NCBI GenBank assembly: GCA_963589005.1
Contig: CAVAJR010000021.1
Location: forward strand, 1-44,863
Source of the DNA: RGIG5612 sp963589005
GTDB taxonomy: Bacteria > Bacillota > Clostridia > Lachnospirales > Lachnospiraceae
Direction: 5' to 3'
DNA length: 44,863 nucleotides
Shown: positions 26,041 through 34,612 of the stretch, in pieces
Position numbering within the stretch: position 1 is the stretch's first letter
How the letters are laid out: every line of letters begins with the position of its first letter
Translations under genes and position numbers: made by a program
Notes under the pieces: generated by a model
Database searches by the model: none
What the model was told of the DNA's origin: nothing
Seen by the model: the letters and a program-made list of their open reading frames with translations, nothing else

Positions 26041-26100
26041 TCGGGCAATGGTCATGCAATTATATAGGCAGATCTGCCTATTTGCACGATAATTGTCCGA
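26041..26100 (+). promoter_or_regulatory. Long hairpin with perfect 16-bp palindrome upstream of guaB
   Basis: TCGGGCAAT (26041-26049) pairs with ATTGTCCGA (26092-26100), ATGCAA with TTGCAC-side bases (26054-26059 with 26082-26086), and TAGGCAGATCTGCCTA (26065-26080) is a perfect palindrome at the apex. It ends 30 nt before the guaB start, so it could affect transcription or translation. It does not resemble the purine riboswitch. The rest of the 218-bp gap is A/T-rich. Confidence 0.5.
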
Positions 26101-26130
26101 GACTTCTAACTTATCTACAGGGAGGATATA

Positions 26131-27636
26131 ATGGCTACATATATTGATGAACCATCACGTACTTTTAATGAGTACCTGTTAATTCCGGGATATTCTTCAT
26201 CAGAATGTATTCCGAAGAATGTTTCGCTTAAGACACCGCTTGTAAAATACAAAAAAGGCGAGGAGCCGGCAATCAGCATGAACATACCATTGGTATCGGC
26301 AATCATGCAGGCCGTTTCAGGGGACAGATTGGCAGTCGCACTTGCAACAGAAGGCGGTGTTTCTTTTATTTATGGCTCACAGTCTATAGAAGACGAAGCC
26401 GCAATGGTTAAGAGAGCTAAAACTCACAGAGCAGGATTTGTAGAGAGTGATTCTAACCTGTCACCGGAAAATACTCTGGCAGATGTTATAGCGCTTACTG
26501 CCCGGACAGGACATTCAACCATAGCTATAACTGAGGACGGAACAGCCGCAGGAAGACTTGTGGGAATCGTAACAAGCAGAGACTACAGAATAAGCCGTAT
26601 GAGCACAGATGTTAAGGTTAAGGAATTCATGACTCCTTTTGACAAGCTTATTACAGCACCTGAGAGTACAACTCTTAAGGAGGCTAATGATATCATCTGG
26701 GATCATAAGCTTAATTCTCTTCCTATCATCAATGATGAGGGACAGCTTCGTTATATGGTATTCAGAAAAGACTATGATACACATAAGCAGAATCCTAATG
26801 AGCTTCTTGATACACAGAAACGTTATGTGGTAGGTGCAGGTATTAATACCAGAGATTATGCAGAACGTGTTCCTGCGCTGCTTGAAGCTGGTGCAGATGT
26901 TCTGTGCATTGATTCTTCAGAGGGATTTTCAGCATGGCAGGAGCAGACACTTAAGTGGATCAGAGATAATTACGGCGATTCAGTTAAGGTAGGTGCAGGC
27001 AATGTAGTAGATGCTGACGGATTCAGGTTCTTGGCTGACTGCGGTGCGGATTTTGTTAAGGTCGGTATCGGCGGCGGCTCCATCTGTATTACTCGTGAGA
27101 CCAAGGGAATAGGACGCGGACAGGCCAGCGCACTCATAGATGTATGTGAAGCCAGAAACAGATATTATGAAGACAAGGGAATATATGTTCCTATTTGCTC
27201 TGATGGAGGCATCGTATATGATCATCATATGACGCTTGCATTGGCAATGGGAGCTGATTTTATGATGCTTGGACGGTATTTTGCACGATTTGACGAGAGC
27301 CCATCCAATAAGGTAAGCATTAATGGTACATATTATAAAGAGTACTGGGGAGAAGGATCAGCAAGAGCCAGAAACTGGCAGAGATATGATCTGGGCGGAG
27401 ATGCCAAGCTTTCATTTGTTGAGGGCGTAGACTCATATGTTCCATATGCAGGAACACTTAAGGATAATGTTGCATTATCACTTAATAAAGTTAAATCAAC
27501 CATGTGCAACTGCGGAGCACTTTCTATACCTGAATTGCAGCGTAAGGCTAAATTAACATTAGTTTCAGCTACAAGTATTGTTGAAGGCGGTGCTCACGAC
27601 GTAATACAAAAAGATACAAATCAGTCGAATAAGTAA
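26131..27636 (+). CDS. guaB: Inosine-5'-monophosphate dehydrogenase
   Basis: Oxidises IMP to XMP with NAD+, the committed step to GMP. It has 501 aa with the usual barrel and an inserted CBS pair (about residues 105-220). The catalytic loop has C319 in GGGSICITRETKGIGRGQ, and the flap has R418/Y419 in NWQRYDLGG. These numbers and the surrounding words are those of the Tritrichomonas foetus enzyme as I remember it, rather than of the GPGSICTTR type of Bacillus or E. coli. GGGAGG lies upstream of the ATG. guaA is elsewhere in the window (39958-41490, minus strand). Confidence 0.96.
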   Translation: MATYIDEPSRTFNEYLLIPGYSSSECIPKNVSLKTPLVKYKKGEEPAISMNIPLVSAIMQAVSGDRLAVALATEGGVSFIYGSQSIEDEAAMVKRAKTHRAGFVESDSNLSPENTLADVIALTARTGHSTIAITEDGTAAGRLVGIVTSRDYRISRMSTDVKVKEFMTPFDKLITAPESTTLKEANDIIWDHKLNSLPIINDEGQLRYMVFRKDYDTHKQNPNELLDTQKRYVVGAGINTRDYAERVPALLEAGADVLCIDSSEGFSAWQEQTLKWIRDNYGDSVKVGAGNVVDADGFRFLADCGADFVKVGIGGGSICITRETKGIGRGQASALIDVCEARNRYYEDKGIYVPICSDGGIVYDHHMTLALAMGADFMMLGRYFARFDESPSNKVSINGTYYKEYWGEGSARARNWQRYDLGGDAKLSFVEGVDSYVPYAGTLKDNVALSLNKVKSTMCNCGALSIPELQRKAKLTLVSATSIVEGGAHDVIQKDTNQSNK

Positions 27637-27726
27637 TGTTTGACTTTTTGCACAACAGCAAGTACAATTAGTAGTTGTAATTTGTACAATGAAAACTAAA
27701 TATTGAAATAAGGAGGTGCTCCTCGT

Positions 27727-29280
27727 ATGCCGATTTGGTTAGCTATTATTATAGCTGTGGTTACATTCTGCATAGGAGCTGTCATTTTCTGGACCATTTC
27801 AAAGAATGCCACTATTAAAGAGTATAATACCACTGTTGGTAATGCTGAAGATAGAGCAAGAGCTATTATTGATGACGCCTTAAAGGCAGCTGAAGCTAAA
27901 AAGAGAGAAGCTTCGCTCGAGATCAAGGAAGAGTCTATTAAAGCCAAAAACGAATTGGAAAAAGAAACCAGAGACAGAAGGAATGAATTACAGAAGTACG
28001 AGAAGAGAGTTCTTCAGAAAGAGGAATCTGTAGATAAGAAGAGCGACAAGCTCGATAAGCTGCAGAATACTCTGACTCAGAAGGAAGCTGCGCTCGATAA
28101 AGAGCGTGAGGAACTCAAAAATGTTACCGAAGAGCGAAAACAGGAACTGGAAAGAATATCTGGTCTCACCTCCGAGCAGGCTAAAGAATTATTGTTTAAG
28201 AGTGTAGAAGAAGATGTCAAGATCGACATTGCCCGAATGATCAAGGAACAGGAGGCAAGAGCTAAGGAAGAAGCGGACAACAAGGCTAAAGAATTCGTTG
28301 TTAATGCTATCCAGCGCTCAGCAGTAGATCATGTGTCTGAGTCAACTGTATCAGTTGTTCAGCTGCCAAATGACGAAATGAAGGGTCGTATCATCGGTCG
28401 AGAGGGAAGGAATATCCGTGCCCTTGAGACGCTTACAGGTGTTGACCTTATCATTGATGATACACCGGAAGCTGTTATTCTGTCAGGATTTGATCCTGTA
28501 AGACGAGAGGTTGCAAGAATTGCCCTTGAGAAATTAATAGTTGACGGACGTATTCATCCGGCCAGAATTGAGGAAGCTGTAGAAAAGGCGCAGAAAGAAG
28601 TCGACAAGATCATTAAGGAGGCAGGTGAAGCTGCTATTCTTGAAGTTGGTGTTCATAGTCTTCATCCGGAACTTATCAAGCTTCTGGGCAGAATGAAGTA
28701 TCGTACCAGCTACGGACAGAATGCGCTTAAGCACTCGATCGAGGTTGCTCTGCTGTCAGGCCTTCTTGCCGGAGAGCTGGGCTGTGATGTCAGACTGGCA
28801 AAACGTGCCGGATTATTGCATGACATCGGCAAATCAATTGATCATGAAATCGAAGGATCACATATTCAGATTGGTGTTGACTTGTGTAAGAAATACAAGG
28901 AAAATGCGACAGTTATCAATGCTGTTGCGGCACATCATGGTGATGTCGAACCTGAAACACTTATCGCTTGCATCGTTCAGGCTGCTGACGCTATAAGCGC
29001 TGCACGTCCTGGTGCAAGAAGGGAAAACTTAGATACATACACAAACAGACTTAAACAATTAGAGGACATTTGCAACGAATATAAGGGAGTTGAGAAGTCC
29101 TTCGCAATTCAAGCCGGCCGTGAGGTCAGAGTTATGGTTGTACCGGAGAAGATTTCTGATGCTGATATGGTTCTTATGGGCCGTGATATTTGCAAGCAGA
29201 TTGAAGATGAATTGGAATATCCGGGACAGATTAAGGTGAATATTATTCGTGAATCAAGAGTCACGAATTACGCTAAATAG
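27727..29280 (+). CDS. rny: Ribonuclease Y
   Basis: Membrane-anchored endoribonuclease that starts mRNA decay in Firmicutes. It has 517 aa, the usual length. An N-terminal membrane helix (PIWLAIIIAVVTFCIGAVIF) is followed by a long charged coiled coil (about 35-190), a KH RNA-binding domain (MKGRIIGREGRNIRALE) and an HD domain with H365/D366 in LLHDIGKSIDHE. The ribosome binding site GGAGG lies within AGGAGGTGCTCCT (27711-27723), which can form a small hairpin. A strong terminator follows the gene. Confidence 0.97.
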   Translation: MPIWLAIIIAVVTFCIGAVIFWTISKNATIKEYNTTVGNAEDRARAIIDDALKAAEAKKREASLEIKEESIKAKNELEKETRDRRNELQKYEKRVLQKEESVDKKSDKLDKLQNTLTQKEAALDKEREELKNVTEERKQELERISGLTSEQAKELLFKSVEEDVKIDIARMIKEQEARAKEEADNKAKEFVVNAIQRSAVDHVSESTVSVVQLPNDEMKGRIIGREGRNIRALETLTGVDLIIDDTPEAVILSGFDPVRREVARIALEKLIVDGRIHPARIEEAVEKAQKEVDKIIKEAGEAAILEVGVHSLHPELIKLLGRMKYRTSYGQNALKHSIEVALLSGLLAGELGCDVRLAKRAGLLHDIGKSIDHEIEGSHIQIGVDLCKKYKENATVINAVAAHHGDVEPETLIACIVQAADAISAARPGARRENLDTYTNRLKQLEDICNEYKGVEKSFAIQAGREVRVMVVPEKISDADMVLMGRDICKQIEDELEYPGQIKVNIIRESRVTNYAK

Positions 29281-29294
29281 TAACTTAAAAATTA

Positions 29295-29336
29295 GAAAAA
29301 GCTGCTGCACAAGAGATTGTGCAGCAGCTTTTCTTT
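29295..29336 (+). terminator. rny: Rho-independent terminator of rny
   Basis: GCTGCTGCACA (29301-29311) pairs with TGTGCAGCAGC (29318-29328), flanked by an A-run before and TTTTCTTTT after. The stem is perfect. It separates rny from the envelope gene group. Confidence 0.92.
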
Positions 29337-29403
29337 TAAAATGTTTTCAATCAAGGTTGAACTGTAACATGAAAAATGTTACCATTTGTGAGCATCATTT
29401 ATT

Positions 29404-29432
29404 TTGACTTGACAGGATATATGTTTTATATG
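29404..29432 (+). promoter_or_regulatory. Candidate promoter ahead of the GACA tract
   Basis: TTGACT (29404-29409) and TATATG (29427-29432) are 17 bp apart. Transcription would begin near 29440, right at the start of the GACA repeat tract. This is the best match in the 374-bp gap between rny and the secreted protein gene; nothing else supports it. Confidence 0.4.
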
Positions 29433-29440
29433 TACGCATT

Positions 29441-29471
<31 letters not shown>

Positions 29472-29534
29472 GGGCGGATAGATTTACGGATAGCCTTAAC
29501 CAGGTTACTTTGTTTTGTGTTGTCATAATTTATG

Positions 29535-29569
29535 GGTCTTACAGTATTTTTGTACTGTAAGACCTTTTT
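29535..29569 (+). terminator. Intrinsic terminator inside the leader of the choline-binding protein gene
   Basis: GGTCTTACAGTA (29535-29546) pairs perfectly with TACTGTAAGACC (29553-29564), and TTTTT follows. It lies 85 nt upstream of the next start codon and 230 nt beyond the rny terminator. Either it ends a short RNA that begins near 29440, or it is an attenuator for the downstream operon. Confidence 0.8.
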
Positions 29570-29654
29570 GTATATTTTCATAGGGATGGAAGAACAGAGG
29601 TCGTGTGTATATTGCTGGCAGCCTGTTACAGTTGCTGATTATTGGGAGGACAGC

Positions 29655-31811
29655 ATGAAAAAAATAATTGCAATAGTATTGGTGGTGGCATTCGTTCTTA
29701 CAGGTGTCGGCAGCGTGTTTGCATCCGATACTGAAAATGAATATGTGCTTAACGAAGGGTCTGCAGAATATTCAGAGAATGCATCTTTGGAGGAAGCAGA
29801 TGAGATTTTAATGGAAGATTACAGTGAGTCTGTCGGAGAACAGATTGAAGCAGAAAACTGTGGAACTGAAGGGCAGACTGAAGCAGAGGAACCTGGGACC
29901 GAAGGACAGACTGAAGCAGAAGAACAGTGGATTGAAGGACAGGCTGAAGCAGAAGAACCTGGGACTGAAGAACAGACTGAAGCAGAGAAAAATGGAACCG
30001 TAGAACAGACTGCAGAAGAAACTGAGAAAAAAATTACCGAAGATTCGCGCACTGAATCAGTAGAAAATGAGTCAGCTGCAGAGGAACCGGAAACTGAGGT
30101 GACGGAAACAGAGGAGACAGAAGAGATTCCTTCCTATGTTGCAAGTGAGGATGGCGTCCTTGCCGAAGGCACCTATGACAACATCAGCTGGAAGATTGTT
30201 CAGGATGGGGAATCAGCAGACATGATAATATCGGGAAACGGTAAGATTATGGACGGTTTTCTAGGAACATTATGCGAAGACGATGAAATGCTTGCATATA
30301 ATACCAATGTAGGAAAGGATATAACTGAGATCGTCATCAATGACGGAATAACCGAGATTGGTGCTTACTTTTTCGAGTTTGGTCAGTATACAGAAGCACT
30401 CCAGAAGGTAGCCATACCAGAAAGTGTAGAGACGATAGACGCATATGCCTTCAATGCAAACAGCGGATTAACATCGGTATATTATGCGGGAAACCGGGAC
30501 GGCTGGGAACAGATGTATATCGGAGAGGCGAACGATTATCTGACCGCTGCACAGGTAACATACGGAAAATCCGATGAGCAGAAACAGAATGGCTGGGTGA
30601 ATAAAGACGGTAGCTGGATGTATTATACAGATGGAGAGATCACAACGGGATGGCTGTACGATTCGGATGAGAATAACTGGTTTTATCTGAACAGCGAGGG
30701 CATTATGCAGAGTGGTTGGCAGTATATTGACAATAATTGGTACTTCCTAAGTGAAGGCGGCAGAATGAGGACCGGTTGGCAGTATATTGATAATTATTGG
30801 TACTACTTTGGAGCAGACGGCAGGATGTGGTATGACGGCTGGAGGTATATTGATAATGACTGGTATTATCTGGGCACAGGCGGTAAGGTTCAGACAGGTT
30901 GGCATTATATCAATGATTACTGGTACTATTTTGGCGCAGGCGGCAGGATGTGGTACGACGGCTGGAAATATATTGATAATGACTGGTATTATCTGGGCAC
31001 AGGCGGTAAGGTTCAGACAGGTTGGCATTATATCAATGATTACTGGTACTATTTTGGCGCAGGCGGCAGGATGTGGTACGACGGCTGGAAATATATTGAT
31101 AATGACTGGTATTATCTGGGCACAGGCGGTAAGGTTCAGACAGGTTGGCATTATATCAACAATTATTGGTACTACATGGGTGCCGGCGGCAAAATGAAAA
31201 CCGGATGGCAGTACATAAATGAAAAATGGTATTATTTTTACGACTGGGGTGGCATGCTGACAGGAACAGGAATAGTTCAGATTGATGATGACTACTGGTA
31301 TTTTAATAAAGATGCGCTTAAATATATCACCGATTTGGTTACTGTTGATGGTGTAACATATGCCGTTACAAAGGGTAAGGCATCAAGTGATCAGGTTGAC
31401 GTTGCAAAGATGTATGCTTCGAAGAGGCTGGATGAGGTTGGCTGGAATCTTAAATCAGCATATGACTGGGCAGTAAATATTACTTATGAATATGATGCGT
31501 ATGCCTATACAACATCGGGAGCCGCAATTCATTCTTTTAGTACTGAAATCGGTGATTGTGTCGGAAAGGCGGCTGTGTTTTACTGGATGGCCAAATTGTT
31601 GGGATATGACGTTAAGCTTATTCTTGGAAGTGTACCGCTGAGAGCAGGCGGCTATGGAGAACATGGCTGGGTTGAGATTGTTTATAATGGTTCGACTTAT
31701 GTCTGTGATCCAACTTTTGAATGGCAGACAGGATACAATGGATATATGATTTACTATGGACAGTCAAATACTTGGAGATATGTAATCGGTGATGCAATGG
31801 CAGATAAATAA
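29655..31811 (+). CDS. Secreted choline-binding-repeat protein with BspA-like and transglutaminase-like domains
   Basis: Surface protein of 718 aa. A signal peptide (MKKIIAIVLVVAFVLTGVGS) is followed by an acidic Glu/Thr low-complexity region (about 20-160) with repeated TEAEEPGTEGQ-like units. A short BspA-type leucine-rich segment follows (ESVETIDAYAFNANSGLTSVYYAG). About a dozen cell wall/choline-binding repeats of 20-21 residues come next (GWQYIDNNWYFL type, about 315-560). The C-terminal domain is transglutaminase-like with a probable Cys-His-Asp triad C635 (IGDCVGKAA), H670 (GEHGWVEI) and D685 (VCDPTFEW). It may cut or link wall peptides. ATG 29655 has GGGAGGA upstream. It begins a six-gene unidirectional group. 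Confidence 0.88.
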   Translation: MKKIIAIVLVVAFVLTGVGSVFASDTENEYVLNEGSAEYSENASLEEADEILMEDYSESVGEQIEAENCGTEGQTEAEEPGTEGQTEAEEQWIEGQAEAEEPGTEEQTEAEKNGTVEQTAEETEKKITEDSRTESVENESAAEEPETEVTETEETEEIPSYVASEDGVLAEGTYDNISWKIVQDGESADMIISGNGKIMDGFLGTLCEDDEMLAYNTNVGKDITEIVINDGITEIGAYFFEFGQYTEALQKVAIPESVETIDAYAFNANSGLTSVYYAGNRDGWEQMYIGEANDYLTAAQVTYGKSDEQKQNGWVNKDGSWMYYTDGEITTGWLYDSDENNWFYLNSEGIMQSGWQYIDNNWYFLSEGGRMRTGWQYIDNYWYYFGADGRMWYDGWRYIDNDWYYLGTGGKVQTGWHYINDYWYYFGAGGRMWYDGWKYIDNDWYYLGTGGKVQTGWHYINDYWYYFGAGGRMWYDGWKYIDNDWYYLGTGGKVQTGWHYINNYWYYMGAGGKMKTGWQYINEKWYYFYDWGGMLTGTGIVQIDDDYWYFNKDALKYITDLVTVDGVTYAVTKGKASSDQVDVAKMYASKRLDEVGWNLKSAYDWAVNITYEYDAYAYTTSGAAIHSFSTEIGDCVGKAAVFYWMAKLLGYDVKLILGSVPLRAGGYGEHGWVEIVYNGSTYVCDPTFEWQTGYNGYMIYYGQSNTWRYVIGDAMADK
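30837..31205 (+). repeat. 123-bp coding tandem repeat (choline-binding modules)
   Basis: Units starting GGCTGG at 30837, 30960 and 31083 are nearly identical at DNA level, including silent positions. Each encodes 41 residues, that is two wall-binding modules (GWKYIDNDWYYLGTGGK and GWHYINDYWYYFGAGGR). Near identity suggests recent duplication or gene conversion. Confidence 0.9.
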
Positions 31812-31830
31812 AATAATAGGAGAAATTGCA

Positions 31831-32772
31831 ATGAAAAAGAATGTAAAATTTTTATCGTTTATACTTGTAATCAGCATGATCATAAGTCTGATTTCAATAT
31901 CTTTTGTTCTGGCAGGGGAAACCGCTAGTGAAACAGCTGGTAAGGAAGAAATTAAAGCAATAGGTGTGAAAAGCAATGATGCAATAAGTTTTAAACTCAT
32001 AAACTCAACCGACAAAGATATTAACTATATAAATATGTATGATGAAAGCAAATATGATTCACAGGCTGTAGTTTTTGATATGCAGGAAGCACTTATTGAG
32101 CAGGGATATCTTGATGATGTCGCTGATGGAAGCATCGGACCTAAAACAACTGCAGCTATCGAGGCTTTTCGCAAAGCAAATGGTCTTGATGCAGGAAGCG
32201 ATATAGATAATGAATTTATGTCAGCGCTTATCAAAGACTATGATGATGGCAATATGTTAGAAAAAGATGATGTATTTGAAAAAGATTCAGTACGGGTATT
32301 TTATTATAAAGCAGATGAGACAGAAGAAACTGCTGCAGAAGATGACGATTCGAAAATGATCATGAATCCTGCCTATATTATAGTAATTCATGTTGTTAAC
32401 AGTGATGATCCTGATGCATATGATGAATATGTGCTTCATAATATTCCGGTTGATGATGCTGATGAAGTAGTGATCAATTTTGCAGATAATACTGCATACA
32501 TTTCATACGTCAGCAAGGCAACAGGAGAAGAGATATCCACTTTAGAAGCTGAAAAGGCAATAGTTGAACAGAATCAAGCAGTAGATGCTACTTATGACGA
32601 CAGTTATTATGATGACGGCTATTATGATGATGGTTATTATGACGACGGTTATTACGATGATGGCTATTATTACGATGATACTTCATATTACGATGATTCA
32701 TATGATGATACTTCATATGATGACAGCGCTCAGGGTGCTGATGGATGTATTGAAGACGGATTATTTTATTAA
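31831..32772 (+). CDS. Secreted peptidoglycan-binding protein with Tyr-Asp repeat tail
   Basis: Small secreted protein of 313 aa. A signal peptide (KFLSFILVISMIISLISISF) is followed by a region with KSNDAISFKLINSTDKDI resembling domains that hold a small beta fold. A PG_binding_1-like motif (FDMQEALIEQGYLDDVADG, SIGPKTTAAIEAFRKANG) follows, then an acidic middle, and a C-terminal tail (about 255-305) built of YYDDG units that becomes SYDD near the end. It has no catalytic domain that I can see. It begins 19 nt after the transglutaminase-like gene (TAGGAG upstream), and the adenylation gene follows after 32 nt, so it is likely part of one operon. The tail could bind metal or the wall, or be tyrosine-modified. 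Confidence 0.8.
   Translation: MKKNVKFLSFILVISMIISLISISFVLAGETASETAGKEEIKAIGVKSNDAISFKLINSTDKDINYINMYDESKYDSQAVVFDMQEALIEQGYLDDVADGSIGPKTTAAIEAFRKANGLDAGSDIDNEFMSALIKDYDDGNMLEKDDVFEKDSVRVFYYKADETEETAAEDDDSKMIMNPAYIIVIHVVNSDDPDAYDEYVLHNIPVDDADEVVINFADNTAYISYVSKATGEEISTLEAEKAIVEQNQAVDATYDDSYYDDGYYDDGYYDDGYYDDGYYYDDTSYYDDSYDDTSYDDSAQGADGCIEDGLFY
32606..32735 (+). repeat. DNA repeats encoding the Tyr-Asp tail
   Basis: Short units of about 15 bp, of the form TATTATGATGACGGT with third-base variation, are repeated several times and then degenerate to TCATATGATGATAC units. They encode YYDDG and SYDD runs at the end of the secreted protein. Codon variation suggests selection on the protein rather than recent slippage. 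Confidence 0.85.
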
Positions 32773-32804
32773 GTATGAATGCTGCTTCAGGAGAGAAGGG
32801 AATT

Positions 32805-34301
32805 ATGCATATATCTGTTACAGATTATCTAAATGATATTGTTGCTAAAATGCCGGAAAAGGTATTGTACCAAGATAATAAAGTGTCTTATTCAGCACTG
32901 CAGATTTGGGAATATGGCAGGGGTATTGCTACAGCCATCAGCAGATGCACTGTTCAGAGAAAACCTGTGGTAGTTTTTATGAAACAGAAAGTAGCTATTC
33001 CAATTGCTTTTATCGGCGTTGCGCTTGCCGGATGCTATTACACACCTATTGATATACAGATGCCAATAGACAGGATTAGCCTTATATTGAAAAATTTGGA
33101 ACCGAATGTAGTTATTTATGATAAAGGCACAGCAGCGAAAATTGATGAACTTGGACTACAAGACAAAGCATTATTATTCGAAGATGCCTGTGAAACAAAT
33201 GCAGATGATGATGTATTGGATAAAATACGCTGCAATATGTGTCAAAGCGACCTGCTGTATGTTTTTTATACAAGTGGGTCCACAGGTACACCAAAGGGCG
33301 TAACTATTTCACATATGGCAGTGATTGACTGTATTAAATGGTTTAGGGATACATACAATATTGATGATAAAGTTATCATGTGTAATCAGGCACCGTTGTA
33401 CTTTGATCTGTCTCTGCTTGATATGTATGCACCGGTTTTCTGCGGTTCGACAACGCATTTTCCACCTAAAAGTTATTATACTTTTCCTTCTAAGGTACTG
33501 CAATATATGGATGAGAACAATGTTAATCTCATTAACTGGGCGCCGTCAGCAATGTGCAATGTTGTAAATTGCAATGCTTTTGATGTATGCGTACCAAGAG
33601 CTCTGAAAACTGCGATTTTTATCGGCGAGGTCATGCCGTGCAAACAGCTGAATGTATGGAGGCAACATTACCCGGACGTTCTTTTTGTAAATGCTTACGG
33701 ACCAACAGAAGCAACCTATAACTGCATGTATTATAACATTGAGAAGGAATATGCAGATGATGAGGTTCTTCCGTTAGGAAAACCTTGCGAAAACTGTAAA
33801 ATTGTTCTTTTGAATGAGGAAAACAAAGCGGTAAAAGGAAATGAAATAGGTGAGATATGTGTTATGGGGCCGTGCCTCTCAGATGGATATTATAATGATC
33901 CTGAAAGAAGCAGGTCAGCTTTTATACAGAATCCACTTAATACAATGTATTCCGAAAGAATGTACAAGACAGGCGATCTTGCTTACATAGATAATGACGG
34001 AAACATGATGTTTGCAGGCAGAAAGGATTTTCAGATCAAACGACTCGGATACAGGATTGAACTTGGTGAAATAGAAAATGCAATTCAGTCTATAAACGAG
34101 GTTGATTATGTATGTTGTTTGTATAACAGTGAATCGAATGACATAATAGCCATTTATTCCGGAAGGGCTGATGCTGAAAATATTATTGCCACGCTGAGTG
34201 AAAANNNNNNNNNNGCAGTTTTTAAAAAAATTGATCAGATGCCGTTCAATATGAACGGCAAGCTTGACAGGGTAGAGTTGAAGAAAAAGTATATAAAATG
34301 A
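32805..34301 (+). CDS. DltA-like adenylation enzyme (D-alanine--carrier protein ligase-like)
   Basis: AMP-forming enzyme that would activate an amino acid and load it on the carrier protein encoded next. Motifs in order: FYTSGSTGTPKGVTIS (P-loop), NAYGPTEATYN, YKTGDLAYIDNDG and a GRKDFQIKRLGYRIELGEIE hinge, with the NMNGKLDR lysine near the C terminus. The residues GEVMPCKQLNVW and SAMCNV resemble DltA, which uses D-alanine, but the substrate is not proven. Ten N (34205-34214) interrupt the gene just before AVFKKIDQMPFN; the frame is kept across them. I prefer ATG 32805 (AGGAGAGAAGGGA upstream) to ATG 32775. Length is 498 aa counting the gap as given. Confidence 0.85.
   Translation: MHISVTDYLNDIVAKMPEKVLYQDNKVSYSALQIWEYGRGIATAISRCTVQRKPVVVFMKQKVAIPIAFIGVALAGCYYTPIDIQMPIDRISLILKNLEPNVVIYDKGTAAKIDELGLQDKALLFEDACETNADDDVLDKIRCNMCQSDLLYVFYTSGSTGTPKGVTISHMAVIDCIKWFRDTYNIDDKVIMCNQAPLYFDLSLLDMYAPVFCGSTTHFPPKSYYTFPSKVLQYMDENNVNLINWAPSAMCNVVNCNAFDVCVPRALKTAIFIGEVMPCKQLNVWRQHYPDVLFVNAYGPTEATYNCMYYNIEKEYADDEVLPLGKPCENCKIVLLNEENKAVKGNEIGEICVMGPCLSDGYYNDPERSRSAFIQNPLNTMYSERMYKTGDLAYIDNDGNMMFAGRKDFQIKRLGYRIELGEIENAIQSINEVDYVCCLYNSESNDIIAIYSGRADAENIIATLSEXXXXAVFKKIDQMPFNMNGKLDRVELKKKYIK
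34205..34214. other. Assembly gap (10 N) inside the DltA-like gene
   Basis: Ten undefined bases. In this family the words before and after the gap are normally joined by a stretch of the type KLPxYMxP. This suggests that the real missing sequence is about 22 nt rather than 10; the reading frame is the same for both. Confidence 0.9.
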
Positions 34302-34375
34302 TACAAAATGCAGTGGCTTTGGCGGAGTTCCTGCAGTTAAAGATTAATATCACAGCGTATGGGGGAGTAGAAAAA

Positions 34376-34603
34376 ATGAAAGAATTTATTGAACAGTTAA
34401 AAAAAATTAAAAAAGGCGTGGATTTTGAAACAGAAACGGATCTTTTTGATGATGGTCTGCTTGATTCATTCGATGTCTTAAGTATTATCGGAATGCTTGA
34501 TAAAGTATATGATGTAACTGTTCCGCCGTCACAGATCATTCCTGAAAATTTCAACAGCGCCCAGGCGATGTGGAACATGAAACTGAGATTGGAAGAGGAA
34601 TAA
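34376..34603 (+). CDS. DltC-like acyl/D-alanyl carrier protein
   Basis: Small acidic four-helix carrier of 75 aa. The 4'-phosphopantetheine serine is S31 in DDGLLDSFDVLSII. It should receive the residue activated by the preceding enzyme and hand it to the MBOAT protein. ATG 34376 has GGGGGAG upstream; the longer frame from 34298 overlaps the DltA-like gene and is not needed. The 74-nt gap before it is larger than the other gaps in the group. The next gene starts 9 nt after its stop. Confidence 0.88.
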   Translation: MKEFIEQLKKIKKGVDFETETDLFDDGLLDSFDVLSIIGMLDKVYDVTVPPSQIIPENFNSAQAMWNMKLRLEEE

Positions 34604-34612
34604 AGAAAAAGC

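Noticed and set aside
25913..26130. Purine riboswitch before guaB
   Set aside because: The three-way junction with its conserved pyrimidine core is absent; the palindromic hairpin has a different form.
30747..31197. Repetitive reading frames on both strands within the choline-binding region
   Set aside because: They are shadows of the 123-bp coding repeat of the real gene.
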